Below are positions 36,818 to 46,034 of a stretch of 64,000 bases of DNA, piece after piece. Source of the DNA: Marinobacter profundi. GTDB taxonomy: Bacteria > Pseudomonadota > Gammaproteobacteria > Pseudomonadales > Oleiphilaceae. The translations under genes and the position numbers were made by a program. The notes beneath the pieces are model-generated. The model ran no database searches and had not been told where the DNA came from. It saw only the letters and a list, made by a program, of their open reading frames with translations. How positions within the stretch are numbered: position 1 is the stretch's first letter; every line of letters starts with the position of its first letter. The DNA lies in the NCBI RefSeq assembly GCF_002744715.1, contig NZ_KZ319367.1:613785-677784 (forward strand). The letters run 5' to 3'.

Positions 36818-38779
36818 ATGAACCGACTCCCGCAGGAGTCCGCGAAGAGACTGGCAAGGCACGCATCCATGGAACCATCAGACACCACCGTCGTGGCAAC
36901 TCATCTTATCAGTGAGTTCGATCTGCACTTGTTCGGCGAAGGCCGGCACTGGCATATCTATAATGTGCTGGGCGCCCATCCCTGCTCCCTTAATGGCGAG
37001 GAAGGGGTTCGCTTTGCGACCTGGGCGCCGGGGGCCGAGGCGGTGAGCGTGGTCGGCGATTTCAATGGCTGGGATCCCCTCGCCCATCCGATGACGGCCC
37101 ATCGTCCCGGGGGCGTTTGGGAAGCCTTCGTTCCCGGAACCGGCCCGGGGCACCTGTACAAATACGCCATCCGGTCGGATACCGGCGCGCTGCTTCTGAA
37201 AACCGATCCCTACGGTCAACAGTTCGAAGTGAGGCCGGCCACCGCTGCCGTAGTGACGGAACGGACCCCGTACAACTGGCAGGACGGTGACTGGATGCAC
37301 CGCCGCGCCCACTGGGACTGGCAGCACGCGCCGATTGCCATCTATGAGGTGCATCCCGGCTCCTGGCAGGTTCATGGCTCCGGCCGCTGGCTCAATTACC
37401 GGGAACTGGCCCACCAGCTGGTGGACTACGTGGTGGACATGGGGTTCACCCACATCGAACTGATGCCGGTAACCGAGCACCCGCTGGACGATTCCTGGGG
37501 CTACCAGACCACGGGATACTTTGCCCCGACCAGTCGCTACGGCACCCCTGATGACTTCCGCTACTTTGTCGACCACTGCCATCGCCACGGAATCGGCGTC
37601 ATCCTCGACTGGGTCCCGGGCCACTTTCCCGGCGACGATCACGCCCTGGCGCGGTTTGACGGCACGGCGCTCTACGAGCATGAGGATCCCCGCAAGGGAC
37701 AACACCAGGACTGGGGCACCCTGATCTATAACTACGGTCGCCACGAAGTGCGCAACTTCCTGATTGGCAGCGCGCTGTTCTGGCTGGATACCTTCCATAT
37801 TGACGGGCTGCGGGTCGATGCCGTCGCGTCCATGCTGTATCTGAACTATTCACGCAAGGATGGTGAGTGGATTCCCAACGTGCACGGCGGCCATGAGAAT
37901 CTCGAAGCCATCGACTTTCTGCGGGAGCTGAACGATATCTGCCAGAGCCGCTACCCGGGCATCCTGACTATGGCCGAGGAATCCACCTCCTGGCCACAGG
38001 TTACCCGGCCTTCCTGGGTCGGCGGCCTGGGCTTCTGCACCAAATGGAACATGGGCTGGATGCACGACACCCTGGACTACCTGCACCACGACCCCGTCCA
38101 TCGCCATTACCACCATGACAAACTGACCTTTGGCCTGCTCTACGCCTTCAGCGAGAACTTCCTGTTGCCGCTCTCCCATGACGAAGTGGTGCATGGCAAA
38201 GGCAGCCTGCTGGGGAAGATGCCCGGAGATGAGTGGCAACAGCAGGCAAACCTGAGACTGTTGCTTGCCTATATGTACAGCTATCCCGGCGCCAAGCTGC
38301 TGTTTATGGGCGGAGAATTCGGCCAGCATCGGGAATGGAATTTTGCCGGTGAACTGGACTGGTTCCTGCTGGAGCGCCCCTTGCACAAAGGTGTGCAGAC
38401 GCTGGTGCGGGACCTCAACCGGCTTTACCGGGAACTTCCGGAACTCCATGGCGAGAGTTTCAGTCCCCAGGGATTCGAATGGATCGACTGTCACGACGCC
38501 ACCCAGTCGGTCATCAGCTTCATGCGCCACAGCGGCGATGGTCATGTTGTCGTGGTCATCAACTTCACGCCGGTGCCGCGGTTCGGCTACTGCATTGGGG
38601 TTCCCGCCGATCGCACCTACCAGGAAGTCTTCAACTCCGACTCCCGGTTCTATGGTGGCGGCGACATCGGCAATCCGCTACCAGTGACGGCGGAGCCGCG
38701 GCAGTGGATGGGGCGCCCGGCGACGATCACCCTGACCCTCCCGCCCCTTGGTGCCATCATTCTGAGACCGCAACCATGA
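36818..38779 (+). CDS. glgB: 1,4-alpha-glucan branching enzyme
   Basis: A 653-residue GH13 branching enzyme that makes alpha-1,6 branches in glycogen. A CBM48-type domain (about 50-145: [20 protein letters not shown]) precedes the barrel. Catalytic residues: nucleophile Asp in [13 protein letters not shown], Glu in [10 protein letters not shown], and Asp in [15 protein letters not shown]. Length is that of the shorter GlgB form, without the extra N1 domain. The ATG at 36818 has no clear ribosome site; the ATG at 36869 with AAGG upstream is an alternative. Its stop overlaps the glgA start in an ATGA. First gene of the rightward arm. Confidence 0.95.
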   Translation: MNRLPQESAKRLARHASMEPSDTTVVATHLISEFDLHLFGEGRHWHIYNVLGAHPCSLNGEEGVRFATWAPGAEAVSVVGDFNGWDPLAHPMTAHRPGGVWEAFVPGTGPGHLYKYAIRSDTGALLLKTDPYGQQFEVRPATAAVVTERTPYNWQDGDWMHRRAHWDWQHAPIAIYEVHPGSWQVHGSGRWLNYRELAHQLVDYVVDMGFTHIELMPVTEHPLDDSWGYQTTGYFAPTSRYGTPDDFRYFVDHCHRHGIGVILDWVPGHFPGDDHALARFDGTALYEHEDPRKGQHQDWGTLIYNYGRHEVRNFLIGSALFWLDTFHIDGLRVDAVASMLYLNYSRKDGEWIPNVHGGHENLEAIDFLRELNDICQSRYPGILTMAEESTSWPQVTRPSWVGGLGFCTKWNMGWMHDTLDYLHHDPVHRHYHHDKLTFGLLYAFSENFLLPLSHDEVVHGKGSLLGKMPGDEWQQQANLRLLLAYMYSYPGAKLLFMGGEFGQHREWNFAGELDWFLLERPLHKGVQTLVRDLNRLYRELPELHGESFSPQGFEWIDCHDATQSVISFMRHSGDGHVVVVINFTPVPRFGYCIGVPADRTYQEVFNSDSRFYGGGDIGNPLPVTAEPRQWMGRPATITLTLPPLGAIILRPQP

Positions 38780-40236
38780 CCCGTGTGCTGTTTGCCACCA
38801 GTGAGGTCTTCCCCCTGGTAAAAACCGGCGGCCTTGCCGACGTCTCTGCCAGCCTGCCTGATGCGCTATGTCGTAGCGGAATCGATGTCAAAATCCTGCT
38901 GCCGGGCTATCCGGCGGCCATGGCCGCTGTGCGTGACGGTGACGGCGAGCGGATTGCACGCTTCAGCGCCGGATTTCACCGGGTCGAACTGTGGCAAACC
39001 CGCCTTCCCGGCACGGCGGTGCCCCTGTGGCTGGTAGACTGCCCGGAGATGTTCGACCGGCCCGGTTCGCCTTACCAGGACAGCGAGGGCGCCGACTGGT
39101 GGGATAATGCCCATCGCTACCACCTGTTTGCCCGGGTTGCCTGCATGATCGCCCTGGGAGAAGCCGGTGTCGGCTGGCTGCCGGAACTGATCCACTGTAA
39201 CGACTGGCAGACCGGCCTGATCCCGGTCCTGCTAGATCCGATACCCAATCGGCCGGCAACGGTTTTCACCATCCATAACCTGTCCTACCAGGGCCTGTTC
39301 TCCCATGAAACCTTCCGAGCCCTGGGCCTGCCGGATCACCTGTGGCGGTTCGACCGGCTGGAGTTCTACGACCAGCTCTCCTTCATCAAGGGCGGACTCG
39401 GCTTCGCCGACCAGCTCACTACGGTAAGCCCCTCGTATGCCCGTGAAATCCAGTCACCGGCCTTCGGTTATAGTCTGGACGGATTGCTGCGCTTCCGCCA
39501 GAACGTGCTGACGGGCGTCCTCAACGGGATAGACACTCGCCACTGGAATCCGGCAAGTGATGAGCACATTCCGGCCCGATACAGTCAGGGCGATCTTGCC
39601 AACAAGGGGTCCTGCCGTAAGTGGCTGAAAAAGGAACTCGGCCTCGAAGCCACGGACGGCCAGCCCCTGCTGGGCTTTATCGGCCGCCTGGTGGAGCAGA
39701 AAGGCATCGACCTGTTGCTGCAGGTGTTGCCAACAGCCCTTGCCCAGGGCATGCAGGCCGTCATTCTCGGCTCCGGCCAGCACAGTTACGAACAGGAACT
39801 GCTCGCACTGGCTGCCCGCTTCCCGGGACGCATTGCCGTCACGCTCGGCTATGACGAAGGGCTGGCCCATCGCATAACCGCTGGCGCGGACATATTTGTC
39901 ATGCCCTCGCGGTTCGAACCCTGCGGCCTGAACCAGATGTACAGCCTGTGCTATGGCACCGTTCCCGTGGTCCATCGTGTCGGCGGACTGCAGGATACCG
40001 TGTTTGACCCCCGCGACGTCGACCCCGAGGAAGCCAATGGCTTCTGTTTCGACGCACCGTCTCCGGAGGGCCTGGCACAGGCCATTCAGCGCGCCGCCAC
40101 CCTGTTCCGGGACCGGCGGGCATGGCGCAAGTTGCAGGACCACGGTATGGCAGCGGATTATTCCTGGCAGCAGCGGGCGCAGACCTATGAGGGTATTTAC
40201 CGGACGGCACTGGCTGGTGTCCGTGCCGGACGATGA
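38776..40236 (+). CDS. glgA: Glycogen synthase (ADP-glucose)
   Basis: A 486-residue GT5 glycogen synthase, adding glucose from ADP-glucose to the non-reducing end. The N-terminal [20 protein letters not shown] contains the ADP-glucose-binding Lys16 (KTGGL). The C-terminal lobe has [15 protein letters not shown] and the Glu motif in [17 protein letters not shown]. The frame is open upstream within glgB, but the ATG at 38776, in an ATGA overlap with the glgB stop, gives the family's usual N-terminus. Translational coupling with glgB is likely. GlgC in the divergent arm supplies the substrate. Confidence 0.95.
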   Translation: MTRVLFATSEVFPLVKTGGLADVSASLPDALCRSGIDVKILLPGYPAAMAAVRDGDGERIARFSAGFHRVELWQTRLPGTAVPLWLVDCPEMFDRPGSPYQDSEGADWWDNAHRYHLFARVACMIALGEAGVGWLPELIHCNDWQTGLIPVLLDPIPNRPATVFTIHNLSYQGLFSHETFRALGLPDHLWRFDRLEFYDQLSFIKGGLGFADQLTTVSPSYAREIQSPAFGYSLDGLLRFRQNVLTGVLNGIDTRHWNPASDEHIPARYSQGDLANKGSCRKWLKKELGLEATDGQPLLGFIGRLVEQKGIDLLLQVLPTALAQGMQAVILGSGQHSYEQELLALAARFPGRIAVTLGYDEGLAHRITAGADIFVMPSRFEPCGLNQMYSLCYGTVPVVHRVGGLQDTVFDPRDVDPEEANGFCFDAPSPEGLAQAIQRAATLFRDRRAWRKLQDHGMAADYSWQQRAQTYEGIYRTALAGVRAGR

Positions 40237-40272
40237 CAGGACAAACGTTGGCCAAGCGCCCAGGGAGTTGCC

Positions 40273-42825
40273 ATGAAACAGCCCACCCGATTCAAACTTG
40301 AAGCGCGCCCCCATATCCCCGAATCGCTGAACCGGTTGGCGGAATTGTCCAACGACCTGTTCTACAGCTGGGACCACGAAGCGCGCAGCCTCTACGCCAG
40401 AATCGACCCCGTGCTATGGCGCCAGGTGGAGCACAACCCCAAGCTGTTTTTACGACGGGTTGCCCAGCACCGGCTCAACGAGGTCAGTGAAGATCGTGCG
40501 TTCCTCGCGGAGTATCGCCGGATTCTCAGTGCATACGATGCCTATCTTGATGCAGCACCCGGGCCGGAGATCACCGACCGGCTGGATCCGCAGAATGCCC
40601 TTGTGGCGTACTTCTGTGCCGAATTCGGTTTCCATGAAAGCTTTCCGATCTATTCCGGCGGCCTGGGCATCCTCGCGGGAGATCACTGCAAGGCTGCCAG
40701 CGACCTTGCCATGCCCTTCGTGGCCGTCGGCCTGTTATACCAGCAAGGCTACTTTATCCAGAGTATCGACGCACAAGGCCAGCAAATTGCACGATATCGC
40801 TCCCATTTCAGCGAAGATCTGCCGATTTCCCGGGTGATGTCGGATGGCAAGCCGTTACAGGTCAGTGTGCCCTTCCCGGGACGGACCGTGTATGCCCAGG
40901 CGTGGGAGGCCCGCGTCGGCCACATAAGGCTGTACCTGCTGGACACCCATGTAGCAGAGAACAGCTCCGCCGACCGCGAACTGACCCTGCAACTCTATGG
41001 CGGTGACGAAACCACCCGCATCAGCCAGGAAATGCTGCTTGGCATCGGTGGCACCCGGGTATTGCGGGCCCTTGGCCTCGAACCCACCGCGTGGCATATC
41101 AACGAAGGCCACGCCGCCTTCCAGATTTTGGAGCGCTGCAGCTCTCTGGTACAGGCCGGGCTCGACTTCGAGGCAGCCATCGAGGCCACTGCCGCCAGCA
41201 CCCTGTTCACCACTCACACCCCCGTCGCCGCCGGTCATGATATCTTTCCACGGGAGTTGCTGCTGACCATGCTCGGTGAGTACCTGGACTCCGCCGGGCT
41301 GAACGCCGCGCAAGTCTTTGACCTTGGCGCGACATCGGCCGGTGATGCCTTCAATATGACCACCCTTGGGCTGAGAGGATCCCGCTTCCATAACGGAGTC
41401 AGCCGTATCCACGGCGGTGTCGCTTCCCGGATGGAAGGGGGCATCTGGCCGCAGATTCCGGCCGAGGAAAACCCCATCGGTTACATAACCAACGGTGTAC
41501 ATGTTCCCACCTTCCTGGCACCCGAGTGGTCCAGCCTGTTTGATATCCAGGCGCCGACCTGGCGCAGTGAGCTGCGTAATCCCGCGTTCTGGCAGTTTGT
41601 CGACCGCGTGCCGGACTATCATTTCTGGAGTATCCACAAGGCCCTCAAGCAACAGATGGGGGACTATGTTGCCCGCCACCTCAGCCGCCAGCATCGCCGC
41701 AATGGCACCGGTCACTCGGTCACCGAGCGGATGACCCGGGACCTTATCAGCCAGGAAAAAGACCTGCTGGTAGTCGGCTTCGCCCGGCGCTTTGCCACTT
41801 ACAAGCGCGCCACCCTGATCTTCTCGGACCTTGAGCGCCTGCAGCGGCTATTGAACGATCCGGAGCGACCGGTTCTGCTCATTTTCGCCGGCAAGGCCCA
41901 CCCGAAGGACCGCCCCGGCCAGCAACTGATCAAGGTTATCCACGACCTGTCCATGCGGCCAGAGTTCATCGGTCGGGTGATTCTGCTGGAAAACTACGAC
42001 CAGGCGATGGCCCGTCGGTTGCTTAGTGGCGTGGATGTCTGGCTTAACAACCCCGAATACCCCAAAGAGGCCAGCGGCACCTCTGGTGAAAAGGCAGCGC
42101 TTAATGGCGCGCTCAATCTGAGTGTACTGGATGGCTGGTGGGCTGAGGGCTACGACGGCACCAACGGCTGGGCGATCACCCCGCGGGACCTGAGCCATGA
42201 CCAGGAGTTCCGCAACCAGGAAGAAGCCCGAGACTTGTTGGATCTGCTGGAATTCGAGGTGGCGCCGCTGTATTACGACCGGCTGTCCCAGGGCTATTCC
42301 AAGCACTGGGTACGGCGCTCCAAAGCGGCCATGAAGACCATCATCCCCCGCTTTAACAGCCAGCGCATGGTGATGGATTACGTGGAGAAATACTACGAAC
42401 CGGCCACCCGCCAGGCCAGCCGCTTTACCAGCGACAACGGCCGGCTGGCCACCGAACTTGCCCGCTGGAAGCGGCGCATAAGCCAGCATTGGGACGGCGT
42501 GTCGCTGTCAGTGGTTGGCGAGGTCCAGATGCAGTGTCTGCACGACTGCGAAATGACGGTAAAAGTGGCGGCCCAGCTCAACGGATTGCGACCGGAGGAT
42601 GTCCGGGTCGAATGTCTGGTGGCGCCGGGTAATGCCGGGCCGGAGGAGCAGGAAATACCCGAGAGCTTCATCCTCGCCTTCGACGAGGACAAGGACGGCC
42701 TGAGCCTGTTCAGCCTTGTGATGTCGCCGCCCTTCCCCGGGCTGCAGATCCTCACCCTGCGCGCCTACCCTTATCACGACGGCCTCAGTCATCCGCTGGA
42801 AATGGGCTACATGGTCTGGGTTTAA
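40273..42825 (+). CDS. glgP: Alpha-glucan phosphorylase (second copy)
   Basis: An 850-residue GT35 phosphorylase, paralogous to the one at 28345 but clearly divergent. It has LAELSNDLFYSWDHEARSLY in the DUF3417-like start, FCAEFGFHESFPIYSGGLG, HINEGHAAFQ, YITNGVHVPTF, GFARRFATYKRAT, and the PLP-lysine motif SGTSGEKAALNGALNLS, in which Glu replaces the usual Met before the Lys. AGGGAG lies 5 bases before the ATG, and glgA ends 36 bases upstream. The 3' end overlaps the phosphoribosyltransferase gene in a TTAA shared by both stop codons. Role: glycogen breakdown to glucose-1-phosphate. Confidence 0.9.
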   Translation: MKQPTRFKLEARPHIPESLNRLAELSNDLFYSWDHEARSLYARIDPVLWRQVEHNPKLFLRRVAQHRLNEVSEDRAFLAEYRRILSAYDAYLDAAPGPEITDRLDPQNALVAYFCAEFGFHESFPIYSGGLGILAGDHCKAASDLAMPFVAVGLLYQQGYFIQSIDAQGQQIARYRSHFSEDLPISRVMSDGKPLQVSVPFPGRTVYAQAWEARVGHIRLYLLDTHVAENSSADRELTLQLYGGDETTRISQEMLLGIGGTRVLRALGLEPTAWHINEGHAAFQILERCSSLVQAGLDFEAAIEATAASTLFTTHTPVAAGHDIFPRELLLTMLGEYLDSAGLNAAQVFDLGATSAGDAFNMTTLGLRGSRFHNGVSRIHGGVASRMEGGIWPQIPAEENPIGYITNGVHVPTFLAPEWSSLFDIQAPTWRSELRNPAFWQFVDRVPDYHFWSIHKALKQQMGDYVARHLSRQHRRNGTGHSVTERMTRDLISQEKDLLVVGFARRFATYKRATLIFSDLERLQRLLNDPERPVLLIFAGKAHPKDRPGQQLIKVIHDLSMRPEFIGRVILLENYDQAMARRLLSGVDVWLNNPEYPKEASGTSGEKAALNGALNLSVLDGWWAEGYDGTNGWAITPRDLSHDQEFRNQEEARDLLDLLEFEVAPLYYDRLSQGYSKHWVRRSKAAMKTIIPRFNSQRMVMDYVEKYYEPATRQASRFTSDNGRLATELARWKRRISQHWDGVSLSVVGEVQMQCLHDCEMTVKVAAQLNGLRPEDVRVECLVAPGNAGPEEQEIPESFILAFDEDKDGLSLFSLVMSPPFPGLQILTLRAYPYHDGLSHPLEMGYMVWV

Positions 42826-43487
42826 CCTGGCCGGGGACCACCGTGTCGGTCGCGGGATAACCGCAACAGGCGCAGCACCTCCTCGTCGCTGACCTGGTCA
42901 AAATCCATATACCAGCGCCCGACGGCTTCAAAGTGGGCCGGTTCAAGAATGCAGACGAAGCGGTCTGCAAACCGGCTGAAATGCTCCCTGCTACCGAGGG
43001 CCGCCACCGGTACGGCAACGGTAATCTCCGCCGGCTGCTGATGGCGCACGGCGTTGACTGCCACCTCCATGGTGGCCCCGGTCGCGAGTCCGTCGTCCAC
43101 CAGTATCACCGGGCGGCCACGGACCACGGGCGCCGGCGTACCATCACGGAACAGGGCTGCGCGCCGCACCAGGGTCCCGCGTTCTCGGGCACTGACCTCC
43201 TCGATTGACGAGTTGGTGATCCGCAAGGTCTGGATGAGGCTGCTGTTCAGGTAAAGGGTACCATCCTCCGCCAGCGCCCCCATTGCCAGCTCCGGCTGCC
43301 AGGGAACCCCGAGCTTGCGGACGTTCAGCACATCCATCTCAAGGCCCAGCTGCTCTGCAATTACCGCAGCTATAGGCACGCCTCCCCTGGGTAGCGCCAG
43401 TACCAGAGTATCCGGCGACACCCCGGACTTATCCAGTGCCCCCGCCAGGGCCTGGCCCGCCTCATCCCGGTTACGGAAACTATCCAT
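42822..43487 (-). CDS. Phosphoribosyltransferase-family protein
   Basis: A 221-residue type I phosphoribosyltransferase fold. The PRPP-binding motif VILVDDGLATGATM (about 118-131) is canonical, and the N-terminal LALPRGGVPIAAVIAEQLG and LNVRKLGVPWQPELAMGA are typical of a stand-alone group whose substrate is unknown, often fused to or near dienelactone-hydrolase-like proteins. The frame is open to 43505, but GGGAGG lies 6 bases before the ATG at 43487. Its stop shares TTAA with the second glgP. A link with PRPP metabolism is from the family only. Confidence 0.8.
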   Translation of the reverse strand: MDSFRNRDEAGQALAGALDKSGVSPDTLVLALPRGGVPIAAVIAEQLGLEMDVLNVRKLGVPWQPELAMGALAEDGTLYLNSSLIQTLRITNSSIEEVSARERGTLVRRAALFRDGTPAPVVRGRPVILVDDGLATGATMEVAVNAVRHQQPAEITVAVPVAALGSREHFSRFADRFVCILEPAHFEAVGRWYMDFDQVSDEEVLRLLRLSRDRHGGPRPG

Positions 43488-43676
43488 CTCAAACCTCCCT
43501 GTCATCGCACCATGATCCTGTCACAATCATAGGTTATAACAGTCCGGTGCGCCCCACGGTGAGGCCCGCCGCAGTGCCCATGCATTCCTCGTAGCCGGTC
43601 AGGGTAGCCCGAAGGCCGCTGCGCGACAGCTGCCGATCACGGAGTGCCGAATAACCCGAGCCGCAATAAGAACGAT

Positions 43677-43726
43677 TTGATCATTGCGCACTCGGTTGGC
43701 CCCATCTACCTTGTATAGATAAATAG
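43677..43726 (+). promoter_or_regulatory. Candidate fnr promoter with half FNR site
   Basis: TTGAT at 43677-43681 matches the left half of the FNR/Anr consensus TTGAT-N4-ATCAA; the right half (GCGCA) does not. A -10-like TATAGA is at 43714-43719, which would put the half-site centre about 42 bases upstream of the transcript start, the standard activator position. Autoregulation is plausible but the site is degenerate. Confidence 0.35.
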
Positions 43727-43758
43727 GGAACGAATCATCCAGGGATGCCGGTGAACCA

Positions 43759-44583
43759 ATGTCTGCACTATCCTGTCAGCAAAACCTCTGCTCTTGCTGC
43801 GCATTGTCCAGCGTGTGCCTGCCCGGGGAAATGAATCCGGGGCAAATCAGGGACGTCAGCGCGCTGGTACGCTCGCTTGGCCCGCTGACCCGCGGCCAGC
43901 GGGTGTTTTCGCAAAACACACCGTTCAGCTCCTGTTACTTCGTCAAGACCGGTGCGGTCAAGACAGTCACCGTCAGTGAGCGCGGGGACGAGCGTATTCT
44001 GGGATTTTATCTGCCCGGTGATGTGTTCGGCCTCAGCAGCATGAACCGACGCTCCTATTCCTGTTCGGCCATCGCCCTGGAACATACCTCGATATGCGAG
44101 CTGCCGTTCCGCCAACTGGAACAGCTGGCACGGAGCATTCCGGAGCTGCAGCACCACCTGTTCGACCTGATGAGCCGGGAAATCGCCAATGCCGAGAACA
44201 TCAGCATGCTGCTAAGCAGCAATACTGCGGAGGAACGGGTGATTGCCCTGCTGCTGAATGTCTCCGAGCACCACCGCCAGCGCAAGCTCAGCCCGCTACA
44301 GTTCCGGCTTCCGATGTCCCGCAGTGATATGGGCAGTTTTCTGGGGCTCGCGGTGGAAACCGTCAGCCGTATTCTCGGCAGCCTTCACAAGCAGGGCCTG
44401 ATCAACATCACCGGACGGACGGTTGTCCTGCTCCAGCCGGCCCGGCTGAGTCAGCGGCTGGCCGTGGACCCGGACGCGCCCGCCACCAAGGGTGACGACT
44501 TCTGCTGGAGTCCCGGCCACAGTCACACCGTCGCCGGAGTCAGCGGCATGCCCGCCGCCAATACCTCCGGCACTGCCCGCTGA
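43759..44583 (+). CDS. fnr: FNR/Anr-type oxygen-sensing regulator
   Basis: A 274-residue Crp/Fnr regulator with the complete [4Fe-4S] ligand set: Cys11, Cys14, Cys20 (C-x2-C-x5-C) and Cys113 in SICELPF, equivalent to Cys20, 23, 29 and 122 of E. coli FNR. The cyclic-nucleotide-like domain spans about 30-150. The HTH recognition helix VETVSRIL carries the Glu-Ser-Arg triad that reads TTGAT. It should switch genes for anaerobic or denitrifying respiration. A C-terminal tail of about 30 residues (PATKGDDFCWSPGHSHTVAG) exceeds the family's usual length of 240-250 and has no known role. Confidence 0.92.
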   Translation: MSALSCQQNLCSCCALSSVCLPGEMNPGQIRDVSALVRSLGPLTRGQRVFSQNTPFSSCYFVKTGAVKTVTVSERGDERILGFYLPGDVFGLSSMNRRSYSCSAIALEHTSICELPFRQLEQLARSIPELQHHLFDLMSREIANAENISMLLSSNTAEERVIALLLNVSEHHRQRKLSPLQFRLPMSRSDMGSFLGLAVETVSRILGSLHKQGLINITGRTVVLLQPARLSQRLAVDPDAPATKGDDFCWSPGHSHTVAGVSGMPAANTSGTAR

Positions 44584-44607
44584 TCCCGGGACTGGCGAGT
44601 ATCGCGG

Positions 44608-45789
44608 TCACACCGAATCGCTGGCTTCCAGGGCACTGACCACCGGATTGGCGTACATGTCCAGCAGATAAGGCCGGATGGCCGGATCGCAGGCGGCTAG
44701 CCGGCGGTCGAGTTCCTGCTCCGCGGCATCCAGTTCCGCAGGCGTCAGCGTTTCCGCGGTATACAGTGAATCACTGAGGGTTTCAGGGGTATTGTGGGAG
44801 GACGGGTGAATACCCCGTTGCTGGAATGCCACGAGATTCGACGCATGCAGGTGGTAGTTGGCGTGCATCTCCTGGTCGATCCGCTCGGCCAGCTCTTTCG
44901 GCGTGGCGGGCGAGTCGGTGATCGGTTTGCCGAAGTGCACGTGGACATGCCCCTTGAAACCGGTCAGGCCGCGGAGAATCTGGTTGGTATCTTCGTCCGG
45001 CTGCTTGTCATAGCGGCCGGTACGGGCCCGGGTTTCCAGTTCCCGCGCCTTCTCCTGGTCGCAAGGATCATATTCATAGGCGATGGATACCGGCACGATG
45101 TGCAGCCGGTTCATGGCCTCGGCAAATTGCAGGCCGCTCTTCTTCTTGCTCATGTAGAACATCTTGATGATGGCCGGATCGGTCTGATCGATGCCGTCCT
45201 TTGCGCGACCTTCCCGCTGGGCAATCCAGATACTGTGGTTGGTATCGATGCTGTGGCAGATAAATGCCGACAGCGTCATGTAGGCATCCCGCATTTCCCG
45301 CGGGCTGGTCATGCTCCGACGTACCACAAAGCTCTTGTTGAGCCGCATCAGTTCGGCAAACACCCGGTTGGCCAGCAGGTTGTCACCAATGGCAATACGG
45401 GTGGTCTTGAAACCTTCGCGGAACAGCAGGTAGTTGACCACCATCGGATCAAACACGATGTCCCGGTGGTTGGAGATGAACAGGTGTGCGGAATGCTTGT
45501 CCAGGTTCTCCAGGCCGGTCTGGGTGACCCGGGTGGTGGTTTTGGTGACCAGGTCTTCGACATACTGGTACAGTCTGGCCTGCAGATCATCGATCCGCGT
45601 CAGGCCGCCAAAGTGGCGCACCAGCCAGTGCTTGATCCGGATCCGGACCAGCGCCGGCATCCAACGGGCCAGCGTCGGGGACTTGAACCTGGCAATCAGA
45701 TCAAGGAACTCGGCATCGTGGATCAGCCGGTTCAGGGCAGCGTCGGTTTCGTCGTCCGAATAAGGACGGATCGCATCAAATTCCTGCAT
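44608..45789 (-). CDS. PlsC-like acyltransferase with variant motif I
   Basis: A 393-residue protein of the glycerolipid acyltransferase superfamily. Block I is FISNHRDIVFDPMVV, where the Asp is at +6 (and another at +2) from His rather than the canonical HX4D +5. Block III, WIAQREGRAKDG, carries the expected E-G-R, and block IV, IVPVSIAYEYDPC, is recognisable. It would transfer an acyl group to a glycerolipid or related acceptor at the inner membrane face. There are 120-150 additional residues on each side of the domain compared with PlsC. It is convergent with fnr. The lipid acceptor is not established. Confidence 0.8.
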   Translation of the reverse strand: MQEFDAIRPYSDDETDAALNRLIHDAEFLDLIARFKSPTLARWMPALVRIRIKHWLVRHFGGLTRIDDLQARLYQYVEDLVTKTTTRVTQTGLENLDKHSAHLFISNHRDIVFDPMVVNYLLFREGFKTTRIAIGDNLLANRVFAELMRLNKSFVVRRSMTSPREMRDAYMTLSAFICHSIDTNHSIWIAQREGRAKDGIDQTDPAIIKMFYMSKKKSGLQFAEAMNRLHIVPVSIAYEYDPCDQEKARELETRARTGRYDKQPDEDTNQILRGLTGFKGHVHVHFGKPITDSPATPKELAERIDQEMHANYHLHASNLVAFQQRGIHPSSHNTPETLSDSLYTAETLTPAELDAAEQELDRRLAACDPAIRPYLLDMYANPVVSALEASDSV

Positions 45790-46034
45790 GTAGGTCCCGT
45801 TGTTTTACTTGCCAGATAACGCCCGCCGGATACCGCCCGAAAGAACGGCAAGATAACGCAGCGTCGGGGGCGATCAGAAAAATGCGGCTATTGTAACGCT
45901 TAACCGGGACTTGTGCCTCACTTGGTGCGCGGCAAAAACTCAAATCCGGATTCTGTTATCATTCCGCGCCTGTCACTGACACCGACCTTCACCAAAGCGC
46001 TATCGAAAGCACAAACGCCGGAGCTTGCATAACC

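Noticed and set aside
36878..37798. Minus-strand open frame of 306 codons across glgB
   Set aside because: Antisense shadow of the branching enzyme; composition follows codon positions of glgB.
39454..40377. Minus-strand open frame of 307 codons across glgA
   Set aside because: Antisense shadow with no domain; overlaps glgA and the start of the next gene.
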